From NCBI RefSeq assembly GCF_026626635.1, contig NZ_JAPNKA010000001.1:12012501-12076500 (forward strand): 64,000 bases of DNA, read 5' to 3'. This DNA comes from Archangium lansingense (GTDB taxonomy: Bacteria > Myxococcota > Myxococcia > Myxococcales > Myxococcaceae). Shown piece after piece: positions 8,311-16,806 of the stretch. Made by a program: the position numbers and the translations under genes. Below the pieces are notes generated by a model that had not been told where the DNA came from, ran no database searches, and saw only the letters and a list, made by a program, of their open reading frames with translations. Position 1 is the first letter of the stretch. Each line of letters opens with the position of its first letter.

Positions 8311-9966
8311 TCATCGCGCCCGACCGAGGATGCGGACGGACAGCGGCTCGACGGTGACTTCCACCGTGGGAGCAGCCGTCAGGCGGCCTCCGTCGAGCAA
8401 ATCTTCCGCGTCCGCGCCGCTCCAGGCCTCGGGCCAGGGGAACGAGGCGGACGCCTTCTTGTCACTGCGGTTCACCGCCACCACCACCGCGTCGCCGGAC
8501 TCCGCGTCGTGCCGGAGGAAGGTGTAGACCTCGCCCTCGGTGGCGAGCCCCTTGTGGGAGCCGCGCGAGAGCGCCGGGTGGGCTCGGCGGATGGAGATGA
8601 GCTTGCGGTAGAGCTCGCGCAGGGACTCATCCCGCGGCAGGCCCGCGCCGGGCTGCACCGCGCGCTCGCCCCAGGGCATGTCGCTGCGATTGGCCGGCCA
8701 GTCACCGCCGGGACGGCCCACCTCCTCGCCGTAGTAGATGACGGGGATGCCAGAGGTGGTGAGCTGCAGCGCCGCCGCGAGCCGGAAGCGCGCCTTGTCG
8801 CCCTTGAGCTGGAAGAGCAGCCCGGGCACGTCGTGCGAGGACAGGAAGTGCGACAGGTGGTAGCCCTTGCGCACCTTGTGCCGCGAGCGGAGGTAGGAGT
8901 CGAAGGCCACGGTGCGCCCGCGCCCCAGCGCCCACGCGAGCGCGTTGCCCTGGAAGCCGAAGTCGAAGCCGGCATCCATCTCGTCGTTGCTGAACCAGGG
9001 GTCCAACGACTCGCGGTCCCCGCCCCACACCTCGCCGAGCAGGAAGAAGTCCTTGCCCAGCTCCTCGCGCGTGCGGCGGCGGTGCTCCTGCCAGAAGGGA
9101 TGGTCGACGTGCTTCACCGTGTCCAGCCGGAAGCCGTCCACGCCCGAGCGCTTGCCCCAGGCAATCTGCGCGTCGAGCAGGTACTTCGCCACCTCGGGCT
9201 GCTCCGTCTTGAAGTCCGGCAGGCCAGACACGCAGCTCGTCAGGTCATCCTGCCCGCAGGTACCCTTCTCTTCCGAGCGCAGCCAGCCCTTCGTCTCGGG
9301 CGCCTGGAGGTAGCGCGACAGGTAGCCGGGGTGGTTGTAGACCACGTCCAGCAGCACGCGGATGCCCCGCTGGTGACACGCGTCCACCAGCGCCTTCAGC
9401 TCCTGCTCGGTGCCGAAGCGCGGATCCAACTGGTGGAAGTCATCCGCCCAGTACCCATGGTAGCCCCAGTCCGGGAAGCCGGCGCCGGAGACGAAGCCGT
9501 CGATGTTCTTCACCACCGGGGTAATCCAGAGCGCCGTCACACCCAGCGAGGACAGCTCGTCGAGCTGCTCGCGCAGGCCCTTGAAGTCTCCGCCGTGGAA
9601 GGCGCCCGGGGCCTTCTTGTCCACCTTGAGGTTGTTGGCGGCATCGCCGTCGGCGAAGCGGTCCAGCACGACGAAGTAGAGGACCTCGTCGGCCCAGCGA
9701 CGCGCGGGAGCCTCGGGAGCAGCCGCGACGGGCGCGGAAGGCGTGGGAGCAGCAGGGGATGCAGCGGCCTCAGGCGCCGCCGGAGCCGACGCGCCCGTAC
9801 TCACCTCCGAGGTGGTCTCCCTCGGGGGCGGCGGCTGCGGGTGAGCGCAGCCCGCGAGCGCCAGCGGGAAGAGCAGCAGGGAGGTGGCGAGAGGATGACG
9901 AATGTTCGCGCGTCTGGTCTGGGGGCGACAAGGCGACGAATCAACCATTGCGCGGGACTTTTTCAC
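8311..9966 (-). CDS. Alpha-amylase family (GH13) lipoprotein
   Basis: A 551-residue GH13 glycosidase. The N-terminus has a hydrophobic segment ending in lipobox LAGC (Cys40), then a Pro/Ala-rich linker to about residue 90. Catalytic regions are intact: DVVYNH (207-212), nucleophile Asp282 in GFRLDTVKH, acid/base Glu312 in LLGEVWGG, and transition-state Asp379 in SSHD. The protein is therefore predicted to be a membrane-anchored enzyme degrading starch or maltodextrins for the downstream importer. The start is GTG at 9966; an in-frame ATG at 9948 is an alternative. malK begins 34 bases after its stop. Confidence 0.92.
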   Translation of the reverse strand: MKKSRAMVDSSPCRPQTRRANIRHPLATSLLLFPLALAGCAHPQPPPPRETTSEVSTGASAPAAPEAAASPAAPTPSAPVAAAPEAPARRWADEVLYFVVLDRFADGDAANNLKVDKKAPGAFHGGDFKGLREQLDELSSLGVTALWITPVVKNIDGFVSGAGFPDWGYHGYWADDFHQLDPRFGTEQELKALVDACHQRGIRVLLDVVYNHPGYLSRYLQAPETKGWLRSEEKGTCGQDDLTSCVSGLPDFKTEQPEVAKYLLDAQIAWGKRSGVDGFRLDTVKHVDHPFWQEHRRRTREELGKDFFLLGEVWGGDRESLDPWFSNDEMDAGFDFGFQGNALAWALGRGRTVAFDSYLRSRHKVRKGYHLSHFLSSHDVPGLLFQLKGDKARFRLAAALQLTTSGIPVIYYGEEVGRPGGDWPANRSDMPWGERAVQPGAGLPRDESLRELYRKLISIRRAHPALSRGSHKGLATEGEVYTFLRHDAESGDAVVVAVNRSDKKASASFPWPEAWSGADAEDLLDGGRLTAAPTVEVTVEPLSVRILGRAR

Positions 9967-10104
9967 ACCCGCTTTGGAAAGTGAACCTCTCGACTCGGGG
10001 TGTCCCGAAACCTCCGGAGATCCACGAGGTTATCGTGTCTTTTTCACGTAAAGCGCTCCGCGAATACACGCGTTGTCAACATCACCCACGAGGTGGATTG
10101 AAAA

Positions 10105-10133
10105 ATGACACGGCGCGCCAGCGCACTGTGTCA
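10105..10133 (-). promoter_or_regulatory. Candidate sigma70-like promoter for the mal operon
   Basis: On the minus strand TTGACA (10133-10128) is followed after 17 bases by TGTCAT (10110-10105). It lies about 140 bases upstream of the amylase gene, in the only sizeable gap before the operon. The -10 box matches four of six consensus positions. A second TTGACA at 10079-10074 lacks a convincing -10. No clear LacI-type operator was identified. Confidence 0.35.
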
Positions 10134-10547
10134 ATACGGGACGGTGTTGGTCCGATCCGGGAGCTGCACGGGGTCCGCCTTGCCCACGTCCTGCACGACG
10201 ATGATCTCCCGGGCGATCATCTCGGTGTCGTTGTTGGCGAACGCGGCGCGCACGGTAGAGCCAGGCGCCAGGAACTCGCGGCCGATCTGCTTACCATCCT
10301 GGTAGTAGCGCGTCTGGTCGGTGATGCGCAGGTAGCGGGGCCTGCCCCACTTGTCCTCGATGACGAGCACGTCCGAGTACTCGCCGGTGACGGTGCCCTT
10401 CAAGGTGAAGCCCCGCTCGAGCGAGTGGGGATTCTTCGCCACGGTGCCCTCGCTGCCCGAGCCGCTGCGCATGGCCACCGTCCTGTCCGTCCTACAGCCC
10501 GCGAGCAGCACCGCGCCCACCATCGCGCCCCAGATGATTCGCCTCAT
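10131..10547 (-). CDS. Small lipoprotein of unknown function
   Basis: A 138-residue protein starting at ATG 10547, chosen because it gives a short lipoprotein signal (MRRIIWGAMVGAVLLAGC, Cys18); upstream in-frame sequence is only GC-biased shadow. The mature part looks like a small beta-rich domain: FTLKGTVTGEYSDVLVIED followed by TDQTRYYQDGKQIGREFLAPGSTVRAAF, resembling OB-like or DUF5666-type folds. Function is unknown. It is separated from the chemosensory cluster by 100 bases and from the mal operon by a promoter-containing gap. Confidence 0.8.
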   Translation of the reverse strand: MRRIIWGAMVGAVLLAGCRTDRTVAMRSGSGSEGTVAKNPHSLERGFTLKGTVTGEYSDVLVIEDKWGRPRYLRITDQTRYYQDGKQIGREFLAPGSTVRAAFANNDTEMIAREIIVVQDVGKADPVQLPDRTNTVPY

Positions 10548-10648
10548 GCTCGCCTGCCCCCCAGGGCGGAGAACCGCCACCCCACGGGGAATGTGGAGAG
10601 AGGCCTCGGATACCGCAACGAGCCCGGATGAACGGCTGCCCGGCTGCC

Positions 10649-11245
10649 CTAGACGCCGAGGCGGGCGAGCAACGCCTTGGAGCTCTCGCGCTCGAGCACC
10701 AGCAGCACCTGGCCGGACACCGCGGGCGCACCCACCGAGGAGAAGCGAGTCTCCAGGACCACCACGCGATCGTCCCCCTGCGCCTCCGCCACCGCGCGCG
10801 AGACCACCAGGCCCGCCGCGCCCCGCACCAGCTCTGGCACCGAGGGCAGCAGCCTCCAGCCCGTCAGCGTCCCAATGGCTGACAGGCACGCGCTCGCGAC
10901 GATGTTGGCCGCCTCCGACAGCGCGCTCTCACGCTCCTCCGCCGGCGCGTCCTGACGCCGGAGCAGCAACGCCTCCAACGCCACACTGTCCTCGCGGGGC
11001 AGCACCAGCAACAACGTGCCCCGAAGCTGCCCCTCCATACCCAACCTGGCCGCCACCACGGGCGCCTCACTGCCGCCCAGCAGCTCCGCCACCTCCGAGG
11101 CCGCGGCCAGCACGGCACGAGGCACGGACAGGTTCACCGTGCGGCCTCCCACCAGCCGCGCGAGCGCGTTGACGGCATGCCCGCAGCCGATGTTGGCCAC
11201 CTCGCGGAGGGCGTCCAGCTGAATGTCGCTCGGAGAAGGGCTCAC
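10649..11245 (-). CDS. cheC: CheC-family CheY-phosphatase (DifG-like)
   Basis: A 198-residue protein with the two CheC signature helices: DALREVANIGCGHAVNALA near the N-terminus and ESALSEAANIVASACLSA near residue 105, each with the E..N pair that removes phosphate from CheY-P. The GTG start overlaps the cheA stop (GTGA), so the two are coupled. It is the last gene of the chemosensory operon. In M. xanthus Dif, a CheC homolog (DifG) together with a CheY homolog negatively regulates exopolysaccharide; the same role is inferred here. Confidence 0.87.
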   Translation of the reverse strand: MSPSPSDIQLDALREVANIGCGHAVNALARLVGGRTVNLSVPRAVLAAASEVAELLGGSEAPVVAARLGMEGQLRGTLLLVLPREDSVALEALLLRRQDAPAEERESALSEAANIVASACLSAIGTLTGWRLLPSVPELVRGAAGLVVSRAVAEAQGDDRVVVLETRFSSVGAPAVSGQVLLVLERESSKALLARLGV

Positions 11246-13317
11246 GCGGACAGTAACCTCGGCACATCCAGAATGAAGACCGGGCGGCCACTTCCCAGGA
11301 TGGTCACTCCCGAGAGCCCCGGCAGCAAGTCCAGGGGCCGGGACAGCGGTTTGAGCACCGCCTCTTCCTGCCCCACCAATCGGTCAACCGCGAGCGCGAC
11401 CCGTCCCGCGTCCCCTTCCATCACCACGAAGGGCCTGACGCCCTTGCGCGGCGGGGCCCGGACGCCCACCAGCTCGTCCAGCCCGTATACCGGCAGCAGC
11501 CCCTGGCCATGCGGCAACAGCGGCATCTCCCGGCTGCGGTCCAGCTTCTCGCTGTCCGCCTCCATCGCCCCCACCACCTTGGCGATGGGCAGGCCGAACA
11601 CCTCGTCCCCCACCGCCACCAGCAGCAAGTGCACGACTGCCACCGTCAACGGCAGCCGCAGCGTGAAGCGCGTGCCGCGCCCCAGCTCACTCTCAATCTC
11701 CAGCGTCCCGCCCACGTTCTCCACCACCCGCTTCACCGCGTCCATGCCCACGCCGCGGCCGGAGATCTCCGACACGTCCTTGGCGGTGGACACGCCCGGC
11801 AGGCACGCGAGCATGAAGGCCTCGCGGTCCGTCATCCGCGCCGCCGCCTCCGCGCTGAGGGCGCCGCGAGCCACCGCCGCCGCCTTCAGCTTCGCCGCAT
11901 TCATGCCGCGGCCGTCGTCCTCCATCTCCAGGACGACCCGGTCACGCGCACGACGCACCGACACCAGCACGCGCCCGCGCGCGCCCTTGCCCCCCGCCAG
12001 GCGCTCCTCCGCCGGCTCCAGGCCGTGGTCGATGCAGTTGCGCAGCATGTGCAGCAGCGGATCCGCCAGCTCGTCGAGGATGGCCCGATCGAGCTCGATC
12101 TCCGCGCCCGTTATCACCAGGTCCACCTCGCGCTCCCGGCGCCGGGCGATGTCGCGCGCCGCGCGGGGCAGCCGGTCCGTGATGAGCGACAGCGGCGTCA
12201 TGCGCGCGCTCATCACCTTGTCGTGCAGGTCCTTCACCAGCGCCTGCAACCGGTAGACGCCCTCCTCGATGGGGGGACGCGAGCTCTCCGGCAGCACCTT
12301 GCCCAGCTCGCGCAGGCGCGCGGTGGCCAGCAGCAGCTCGCCCACGGTGTCCAGGAAGTAGTCCAGCAGCTCCGTGCGCACGCGCACCGTGCGCGCCGCA
12401 TCCACGCCCGTGGGGGGCCGGGGAGCCTCCGCCGCTGCGGGGCTCGCAGCAGCAGTGGCGGACGCGGGCGGCGGCGCCACCACCGCCGGCTTCAGCGAGA
12501 CGAGCTCCACCTCCGCCACGTTGCGCAGCGCCTTGCGGATGCCCTCCTCGCCCTCGGCCGTCTCCAGCTCCACCTGGATGTTGCCCTCGGGGATGCGGCC
12601 GGCCTTGAGGTCCTCCAGCGGAGGCTGCAGGCCGTGCAGCGTGCCCAGGCCCGTCAACCGCTTGTGCACCAGGAAGGCGCGCACCCCTGGCGTCTGGCAG
12701 GTGGGGGCAATGCGCAACCGCACCGCCCAGCGCGTCGCCGTCTTCGAAGCCCCCTCCCCTTCCGTCGCGGGCGCAGCGGCTGCCGGGGCTTCGGCCGCGG
12801 GAGGAGGCGGAGGCGTGGCCTCGGAAGGCTCGGGGTGCACACGCGCGGCGACGGTCACTGGCGCGGGCGCGGCAACCGCCGGGATACTGACCGACGGCCG
12901 GTTGAGCACCCGCGTGGCGCCGGGCGTGCGACCGGTGACGACGCTCACCTTGTCCGCGAGTTGGCCGAGCAGCGCCGAGGCATCATCCGGCGGCTTGTTG
13001 TCCGCCACGGAGCGCACCTGAGCCAGCATCATGTCGGTGGCACCCAGCAGCAGGTCCACCAGGGTGCGCTCCAGCTTGCTGGGGTCCTGGCGAATGGCGT
13101 CCACCAGGTCTTCCACCCGGTGGGCCACCACGGCGATGGACTCGAAGCCCATCGAGGAGGCCATGCCCTTCACCGAGTGGGCGTGGCGGAACATGGAGTC
13201 CACCACGGCGGGGGCGCCCTCGCGCTCCAGCTGCACGAGATCCCTGCCCAACCCCTCCAGGTGCTCGCTCGCCTCGGTCAGGAACAGGCCGAGGTAGCGG
13301 GACATGTCCATCGTCAT
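11242..13317 (-). CDS. cheA: Chemotaxis histidine kinase CheA (DifE-like)
   Basis: A 691-residue CheA. The HPt domain carries phospho-acceptor His47 (RHAHSVKGMA). A Pro/Ala-rich linker spans roughly 130-200, followed by a P2-like segment, the P3 dimerisation region, the HATPase domain (LRNCIDHGLEP, GRGVGMDAVKRVVE, GRGTRFTLRLPL) and a C-terminal CheW-like P5 domain. The core kinase of the cluster, it should phosphorylate the neighbouring CheY. The ATG at 13317 has AGGCAGGA just upstream; Met5 is an alternative. No receiver domain is fused. Confidence 0.93.
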   Translation of the reverse strand: MTMDMSRYLGLFLTEASEHLEGLGRDLVQLEREGAPAVVDSMFRHAHSVKGMASSMGFESIAVVAHRVEDLVDAIRQDPSKLERTLVDLLLGATDMMLAQVRSVADNKPPDDASALLGQLADKVSVVTGRTPGATRVLNRPSVSIPAVAAPAPVTVAARVHPEPSEATPPPPPAAEAPAAAAPATEGEGASKTATRWAVRLRIAPTCQTPGVRAFLVHKRLTGLGTLHGLQPPLEDLKAGRIPEGNIQVELETAEGEEGIRKALRNVAEVELVSLKPAVVAPPPASATAAASPAAAEAPRPPTGVDAARTVRVRTELLDYFLDTVGELLLATARLRELGKVLPESSRPPIEEGVYRLQALVKDLHDKVMSARMTPLSLITDRLPRAARDIARRREREVDLVITGAEIELDRAILDELADPLLHMLRNCIDHGLEPAEERLAGGKGARGRVLVSVRRARDRVVLEMEDDGRGMNAAKLKAAAVARGALSAEAAARMTDREAFMLACLPGVSTAKDVSEISGRGVGMDAVKRVVENVGGTLEIESELGRGTRFTLRLPLTVAVVHLLLVAVGDEVFGLPIAKVVGAMEADSEKLDRSREMPLLPHGQGLLPVYGLDELVGVRAPPRKGVRPFVVMEGDAGRVALAVDRLVGQEEAVLKPLSRPLDLLPGLSGVTILGSGRPVFILDVPRLLSA

Positions 13318-13372
13318 GTCCTGCCTCGGTGGCGCACGACAGCTCTCCGCACGCCTGCATCAGGGCGGGGCG

Positions 13373-13741
13373 CTAGCCCTCGCCCAGTACCTTCTTCACG
13401 ACGGCCAGCACGTCCTCGGCCCGGAACGGCTTCACGATGAAGTCCGATGCTCCCGCCTCGATGGCCTCCATCACCAGGCTCTCCTGGCCCAGCGCCGAGC
13501 ACATGATGACGACCGCGTTGGCGTCGAACTTGATGATCTCCCGAGTGGCCTCGATGCCGCTCTTGAACGGCATGACGATGTCCATCGTGGTGAGATCTGG
13601 CTTCAGATCCTTGTACTTCTCCACGGCCTCCAGTCCGTTGGCCGCCTCTCCGACAACCTCGAAGCCACCGGACGCGAAGATGTCCTTGATCATGTTGCGC
13701 ATGAAGATGGCATCGTCGACGACCAGCACCCGCTTAGCCAT
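13373..13741 (-). CDS. cheY: CheY-type single-domain response regulator (DifD-like)
   Basis: A 122-residue receiver domain with no output domain. The acidic pocket is Asp9-Asp10, the phospho-acceptor Asp54 (TTMDIVMP), the switch Ser82 and the Lys104 (VKPF). It lies between cheW and cheA. In Dif-like systems such a CheY often acts as a phosphate sink or modulator rather than as a flagellar switch binder, which fits a non-flagellated gliding bacterium; that part is inference. Confidence 0.93.
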   Translation of the reverse strand: MAKRVLVVDDAIFMRNMIKDIFASGGFEVVGEAANGLEAVEKYKDLKPDLTTMDIVMPFKSGIEATREIIKFDANAVVIMCSALGQESLVMEAIEAGASDFIVKPFRAEDVLAVVKKVLGEG

Positions 13742-13813
13742 GTGCAGCTCCGCCTCCGCTTAAGGCCCCGAGAGGGCCGCGGACACTACCACCCGCCCAT
13801 TTCGGGCGGCTAC

Positions 13814-14242
13814 TCACTTCTGTTGAGTCGCGGTGAAGAGTCCAACCACCGCGGAATCCAGTCCCTCTGGATCCAAAACCGTCACTGCCAGGCCCTTCAA
13901 CCGCGCCACCCCGCGAACCGCCGGCACCGTCTTGCCCGGAGCCGCACTCACCCGCTCCACCGCCTCGATTCCATCCACATCCGTCACCAGCAGGCCGATG
14001 TCCCGCCGCCCCCGCTCCAACAGCACCACCCGGCCTGATGGGGTGGGCCCATCCGGCAGGCCCAACAACTGGCGCAGCTCCACCACCGTCACCACCCGAC
14101 CGCGGAGGTTCATCACCCCCGTCACCGCCGCCGGAGCCCGAGGCACCCGGGTGAAGCGCTCTGGAGGCACAACCACTTCCTTCACCGCGGCCAGCGGCAG
14201 CCCGTACCGCTCCTTCTCCACCCGGAAGATGACATGCCGCAC
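13814..14242 (-). CDS. cheW: CheW-type coupling protein (DifC-like)
   Basis: A 142-residue CheW domain: FRVEKERYGLPLAAVKEV at the start, then VTGVMNLRGRVVTVVELRQLLGL, which is the typical receptor- and kinase-contact core. It should link the MCP encoded just upstream to CheA. The start is GTG. The gap to the MCP gene holds a palindromic repeat. Confidence 0.9.
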   Translation of the reverse strand: MRHVIFRVEKERYGLPLAAVKEVVVPPERFTRVPRAPAAVTGVMNLRGRVVTVVELRQLLGLPDGPTPSGRVVLLERGRRDIGLLVTDVDGIEAVERVSAAPGKTVPAVRGVARLKGLAVTVLDPEGLDSAVVGLFTATQQK

Positions 14243-14307
14243 GGAGAAGACTTTCTATCAGCAGGTCTGGGGTTCAGGGAAATACGTGAAAGCGAACAAG
14301 CGGGCGA

Positions 14308-14347
14308 CCCTCCCCCCGCCCCTCCCCCAGGGGGAGAGGGGGTGGGT
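14308..14347. repeat. REP-like palindrome (copy 1)
   Basis: CCCCTCCCCC and GGGGGAGAGGGG form an imperfect inverted repeat with CCCTCC and GTGGGTGG arms. It starts about ten bases beyond the stop of the MCP gene. It is the most diverged of the six copies in the window. Confidence 0.65.
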
Positions 14348-14356
14348 GGACAGGAT

Positions 14357-15748
14357 TCAGGCATTCAGCCGGAAGCTGCGCACCACGCTCTGTAGCTCGA
14401 TGGAGAGGTTGGTCAGCTCGCTGGCCAGCGAGGTCATCCGCACCATGGCATCTGTCTGATCCTGAATGACTGCCTGGATGGCCTCGGTGGAGGCGGCGTT
14501 GTTGCGGGCCACCAGGGAGATCTCCTCGGTGGCGTTCACCATCTCCTGGCTGCCCTTGAGCTGCTCGCGGGCGCTCTCGGAGATGAGGTGCACCTTCTCG
14601 GCCACCTTGCGCACGGTGTCGGTGATGGCGCTCATGGAGCGCACGATGCCGGTGAGGTCCTCACGGCCCTCGGCCAGCTCCTCGATGCCCTCCTTCATGG
14701 CGCTCACCACCGCTGTGGACTGGCCGGAGATGTCGCGCGCCAGCCGGGAGATCTGCTCCGCCGAGCGGCCCGCGCTCTCGGCCAGCTTGCGCACCTCGTC
14801 GGCGACCACGGCGAAGCCGCGGCCGTACTCACCCGCGCGCGCCGCCTCGATGGTGGCGTTGAGCGCCAGCAGGTTCGTCTGCTGGGCCACCTGGGTGATG
14901 GCGTCGACGATCTTCGAGATTTCCTGCGTCTTCTCGCCGAAGGCGAACACCTGCTGGCTCGCCGCCTCGATGCGGTTGAAGACCTTCTTCACCTTCTCGC
15001 CAGCCAGCAGCGCCGCCTTGCTGCCGTTCTCGGCTGCGCTGCTCGTCTCGGCGGCGGTGCGGGCGGCGTCCTCGGCGCTCGCGGCAGTGCGCTGGATGCT
15101 GCCCGCCATCTCGGTAATCACCTTGGACGTCTTGCCCACCAGCTGCGACTGCGTCTCCGCGCCCTGGGCGATCTTGTCCATGGACAAGCCCACCTCTTCA
15201 TTGGTCGCGTTGACGTTCTCCGCCGAGCCCTGCAGATCCTTGGCCGTATCCGCCACGCTCTTGGCGGTGTCCTGAATCTTGCCCACCAGGTCGCGCAGGT
15301 TCTCCTGCATCCGGCGGATGGCCATCGCCAGCTCGTCGATCTCATCGCGGCGCAGGGCGCGCGGCGGCTCGACGATGAGTGGCTTGGACAGGTCACCCTG
15401 GGAGATCTCGAAGGCCGAGCGCGAGAGCACCCGAACCCGCGTCACGCGAGCCAGGTAGCGAGGCAGGCTCAGCGCCAGCCCCAGGGTGATGCCCAGCGCC
15501 ATGCCGATGCGCCAGTAGAAATCCAGCAGCGGCTCCGCGATGAGGAGTGCCGCCGTCAGCACGCACCCCATCATCAGGTAGCCGGTGAAGATCTTCAGCT
15601 GTAGGGAGACCTCATGCCCTCCCGTGCCGGGCTGCTCGACACTGCGCAGCAGCCGCTGCACGGGATCACGGCGGGGAGTGAGGCCGGGAGATGGATCGTC
15701 GCGGAGAGGGCGGCGCACGGTTTCGCTTTTTCCGGGGGACAGCGACAA
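14357..15748 (-). CDS. Methyl-accepting chemotaxis protein with minimal periplasmic loop (DifA-like)
   Basis: A 463-residue receptor. Two membrane segments (about 54-72 and 79-97) are separated by only some six residues, so there is almost no periplasmic sensor. A HAMP region follows (100-155). The signalling hairpin is at 275-325 ([34 protein letters not shown]). Such a short loop is a hallmark of M. xanthus DifA, which receives its signal from other proteins such as type IV pili. The start is uncertain: TTG at 15748 gives the longest frame, and GTG codons at 15718 and 15661 are alternatives. thiL ends 12 bases upstream. Confidence 0.9.
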   Translation of the reverse strand: MSLSPGKSETVRRPLRDDPSPGLTPRRDPVQRLLRSVEQPGTGGHEVSLQLKIFTGYLMMGCVLTAALLIAEPLLDFYWRIGMALGITLGLALSLPRYLARVTRVRVLSRSAFEISQGDLSKPLIVEPPRALRRDEIDELAMAIRRMQENLRDLVGKIQDTAKSVADTAKDLQGSAENVNATNEEVGLSMDKIAQGAETQSQLVGKTSKVITEMAGSIQRTAASAEDAARTAAETSSAAENGSKAALLAGEKVKKVFNRIEAASQQVFAFGEKTQEISKIVDAITQVAQQTNLLALNATIEAARAGEYGRGFAVVADEVRKLAESAGRSAEQISRLARDISGQSTAVVSAMKEGIEELAEGREDLTGIVRSMSAITDTVRKVAEKVHLISESAREQLKGSQEMVNATEEISLVARNNAASTEAIQAVIQDQTDAMVRMTSLASELTNLSIELQSVVRSFRLNA

Positions 15749-15760
15749 CGGGGTACGGGT

Positions 15761-16747
15761 TTAGCCCTCCCGTCCGGATCGGTCAATCCGGCGGCCCCCT
15801 CGGAAGTGATCGAAGCCGGCAGGCAAGCGCAAGCTTCGTCCCGATGCGTCACGGATGTGTCCCGGCACACCCGGAGTGAGCCGGCCGATGCGTGTGACGG
15901 ACTCCTCTCCTCGGAGACAGGCTCGCTCGAAGGCGGAGGTACGCTCAGGTGGGACGGCGAGGAGCAGCTCGTAGTCCTCGCCGCCCGCGAGCGCTCCCTC
16001 GCTCCCCAGAGAGGCACGAACGGCCCGGGAGAGGGGCAATCGCTCGAGCTCCAGCTCGGCGCCCACGCGCGAGGCGGTGCACAGGTGCCCGAGGTCCTGC
16101 GCGAGTCCATCGGAGAGGTCCAGCCCCGCCGAAGCGAAGCGCGCGGCGAGCCGGCCCAGCGTCATCCTCGGCAGCGGGCGCTTCTGGCGAAGAATGGCCG
16201 CCGAGCGCCGCAGACCCGCTTGGAGCTGTTGCAGTCCCAGCCGCGCGTCCCCCAGCGTGCCCGAGACGTACAGCACGTCTCCCGGCCGGCCTCCCGCGCG
16301 GGTGATGGGCGCGGTGCCCGGAAGCAGCTCTCCCGCCGCGGTGAGGGTGATGGACAGCTCGCGCGCGGAGGTGAAGTTGCCGCCCACCAGGGTGATGTTG
16401 TGCTCGCGCGCCAGTGCGCTCATGCCCCTCGCGATGCCGGACAGGTCCCGGCGCGGAAAGTCCCGGGGCAGCGCCAGCGCGCAGACGAACCAGCGCGGCA
16501 CCGCTCCCATCGACGCCAGGTCCGACAGGTTCACCGCCAGCGCCTTGTGGCCGATGTCCTCCGGAGAGAACCAGGCCCGCGTGAAGTGCACGTCCTCCAC
16601 CACTGCATCGGTCGTAATGCACTGTGCGCCCTTGGAGGGGGCGAGGACGGCACAGTCGTCTCCTGGGCCCACGGGCACTCGCGCCCGCGGGAAGTGGGAG
16701 AGGAAAAGATCGATGAAGGTGAATTCGCCCGCGGCCCGTGTGCTCAC
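15761..16747 (-). CDS. thiL: Thiamine-monophosphate kinase
   Basis: A 328-residue ThiL that makes thiamine diphosphate from thiamine monophosphate and ATP. Diagnostic motifs are VGPGDDCAVL near 26-35, TTDAVVEDVHF, KALAVNLSDLASMGA, GGNFTSA and GLDLSDGLAQDL, all conserved in the AIR-synthase-like fold. The start is GTG. It lies immediately upstream of the MCP gene and may share its transcript, although a functional link to chemosensing is not obvious. Confidence 0.93.
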   Translation of the reverse strand: MSTRAAGEFTFIDLFLSHFPRARVPVGPGDDCAVLAPSKGAQCITTDAVVEDVHFTRAWFSPEDIGHKALAVNLSDLASMGAVPRWFVCALALPRDFPRRDLSGIARGMSALAREHNITLVGGNFTSARELSITLTAAGELLPGTAPITRAGGRPGDVLYVSGTLGDARLGLQQLQAGLRRSAAILRQKRPLPRMTLGRLAARFASAGLDLSDGLAQDLGHLCTASRVGAELELERLPLSRAVRASLGSEGALAGGEDYELLLAVPPERTSAFERACLRGEESVTRIGRLTPGVPGHIRDASGRSLRLPAGFDHFRGGRRIDRSGREG

Positions 16748-16764
16748 GGAGCGCAGGGTAGACG

Positions 16765-16797
16765 CTCACCCCGGCCCTCTCCCAGAGGGAGAGGGCG
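16765..16797. repeat. REP-like palindrome (copy 2)
   Basis: CTCACCCCGG, then CCCTCTCCC-A-GAGGGAGAGGG. It lies nine bases beyond the stop of the PocR histidine kinase gene and before thiL. It has no T-run. Confidence 0.75.
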
Positions 16798-16806
16798 TAG
16801 TGGAGC

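Noticed and set aside
10051-10079. Second promoter with TTGACA at 10079-10074
   Set aside because: The position 17 bases downstream reads GCGCTT, which is not a plausible -10 box.
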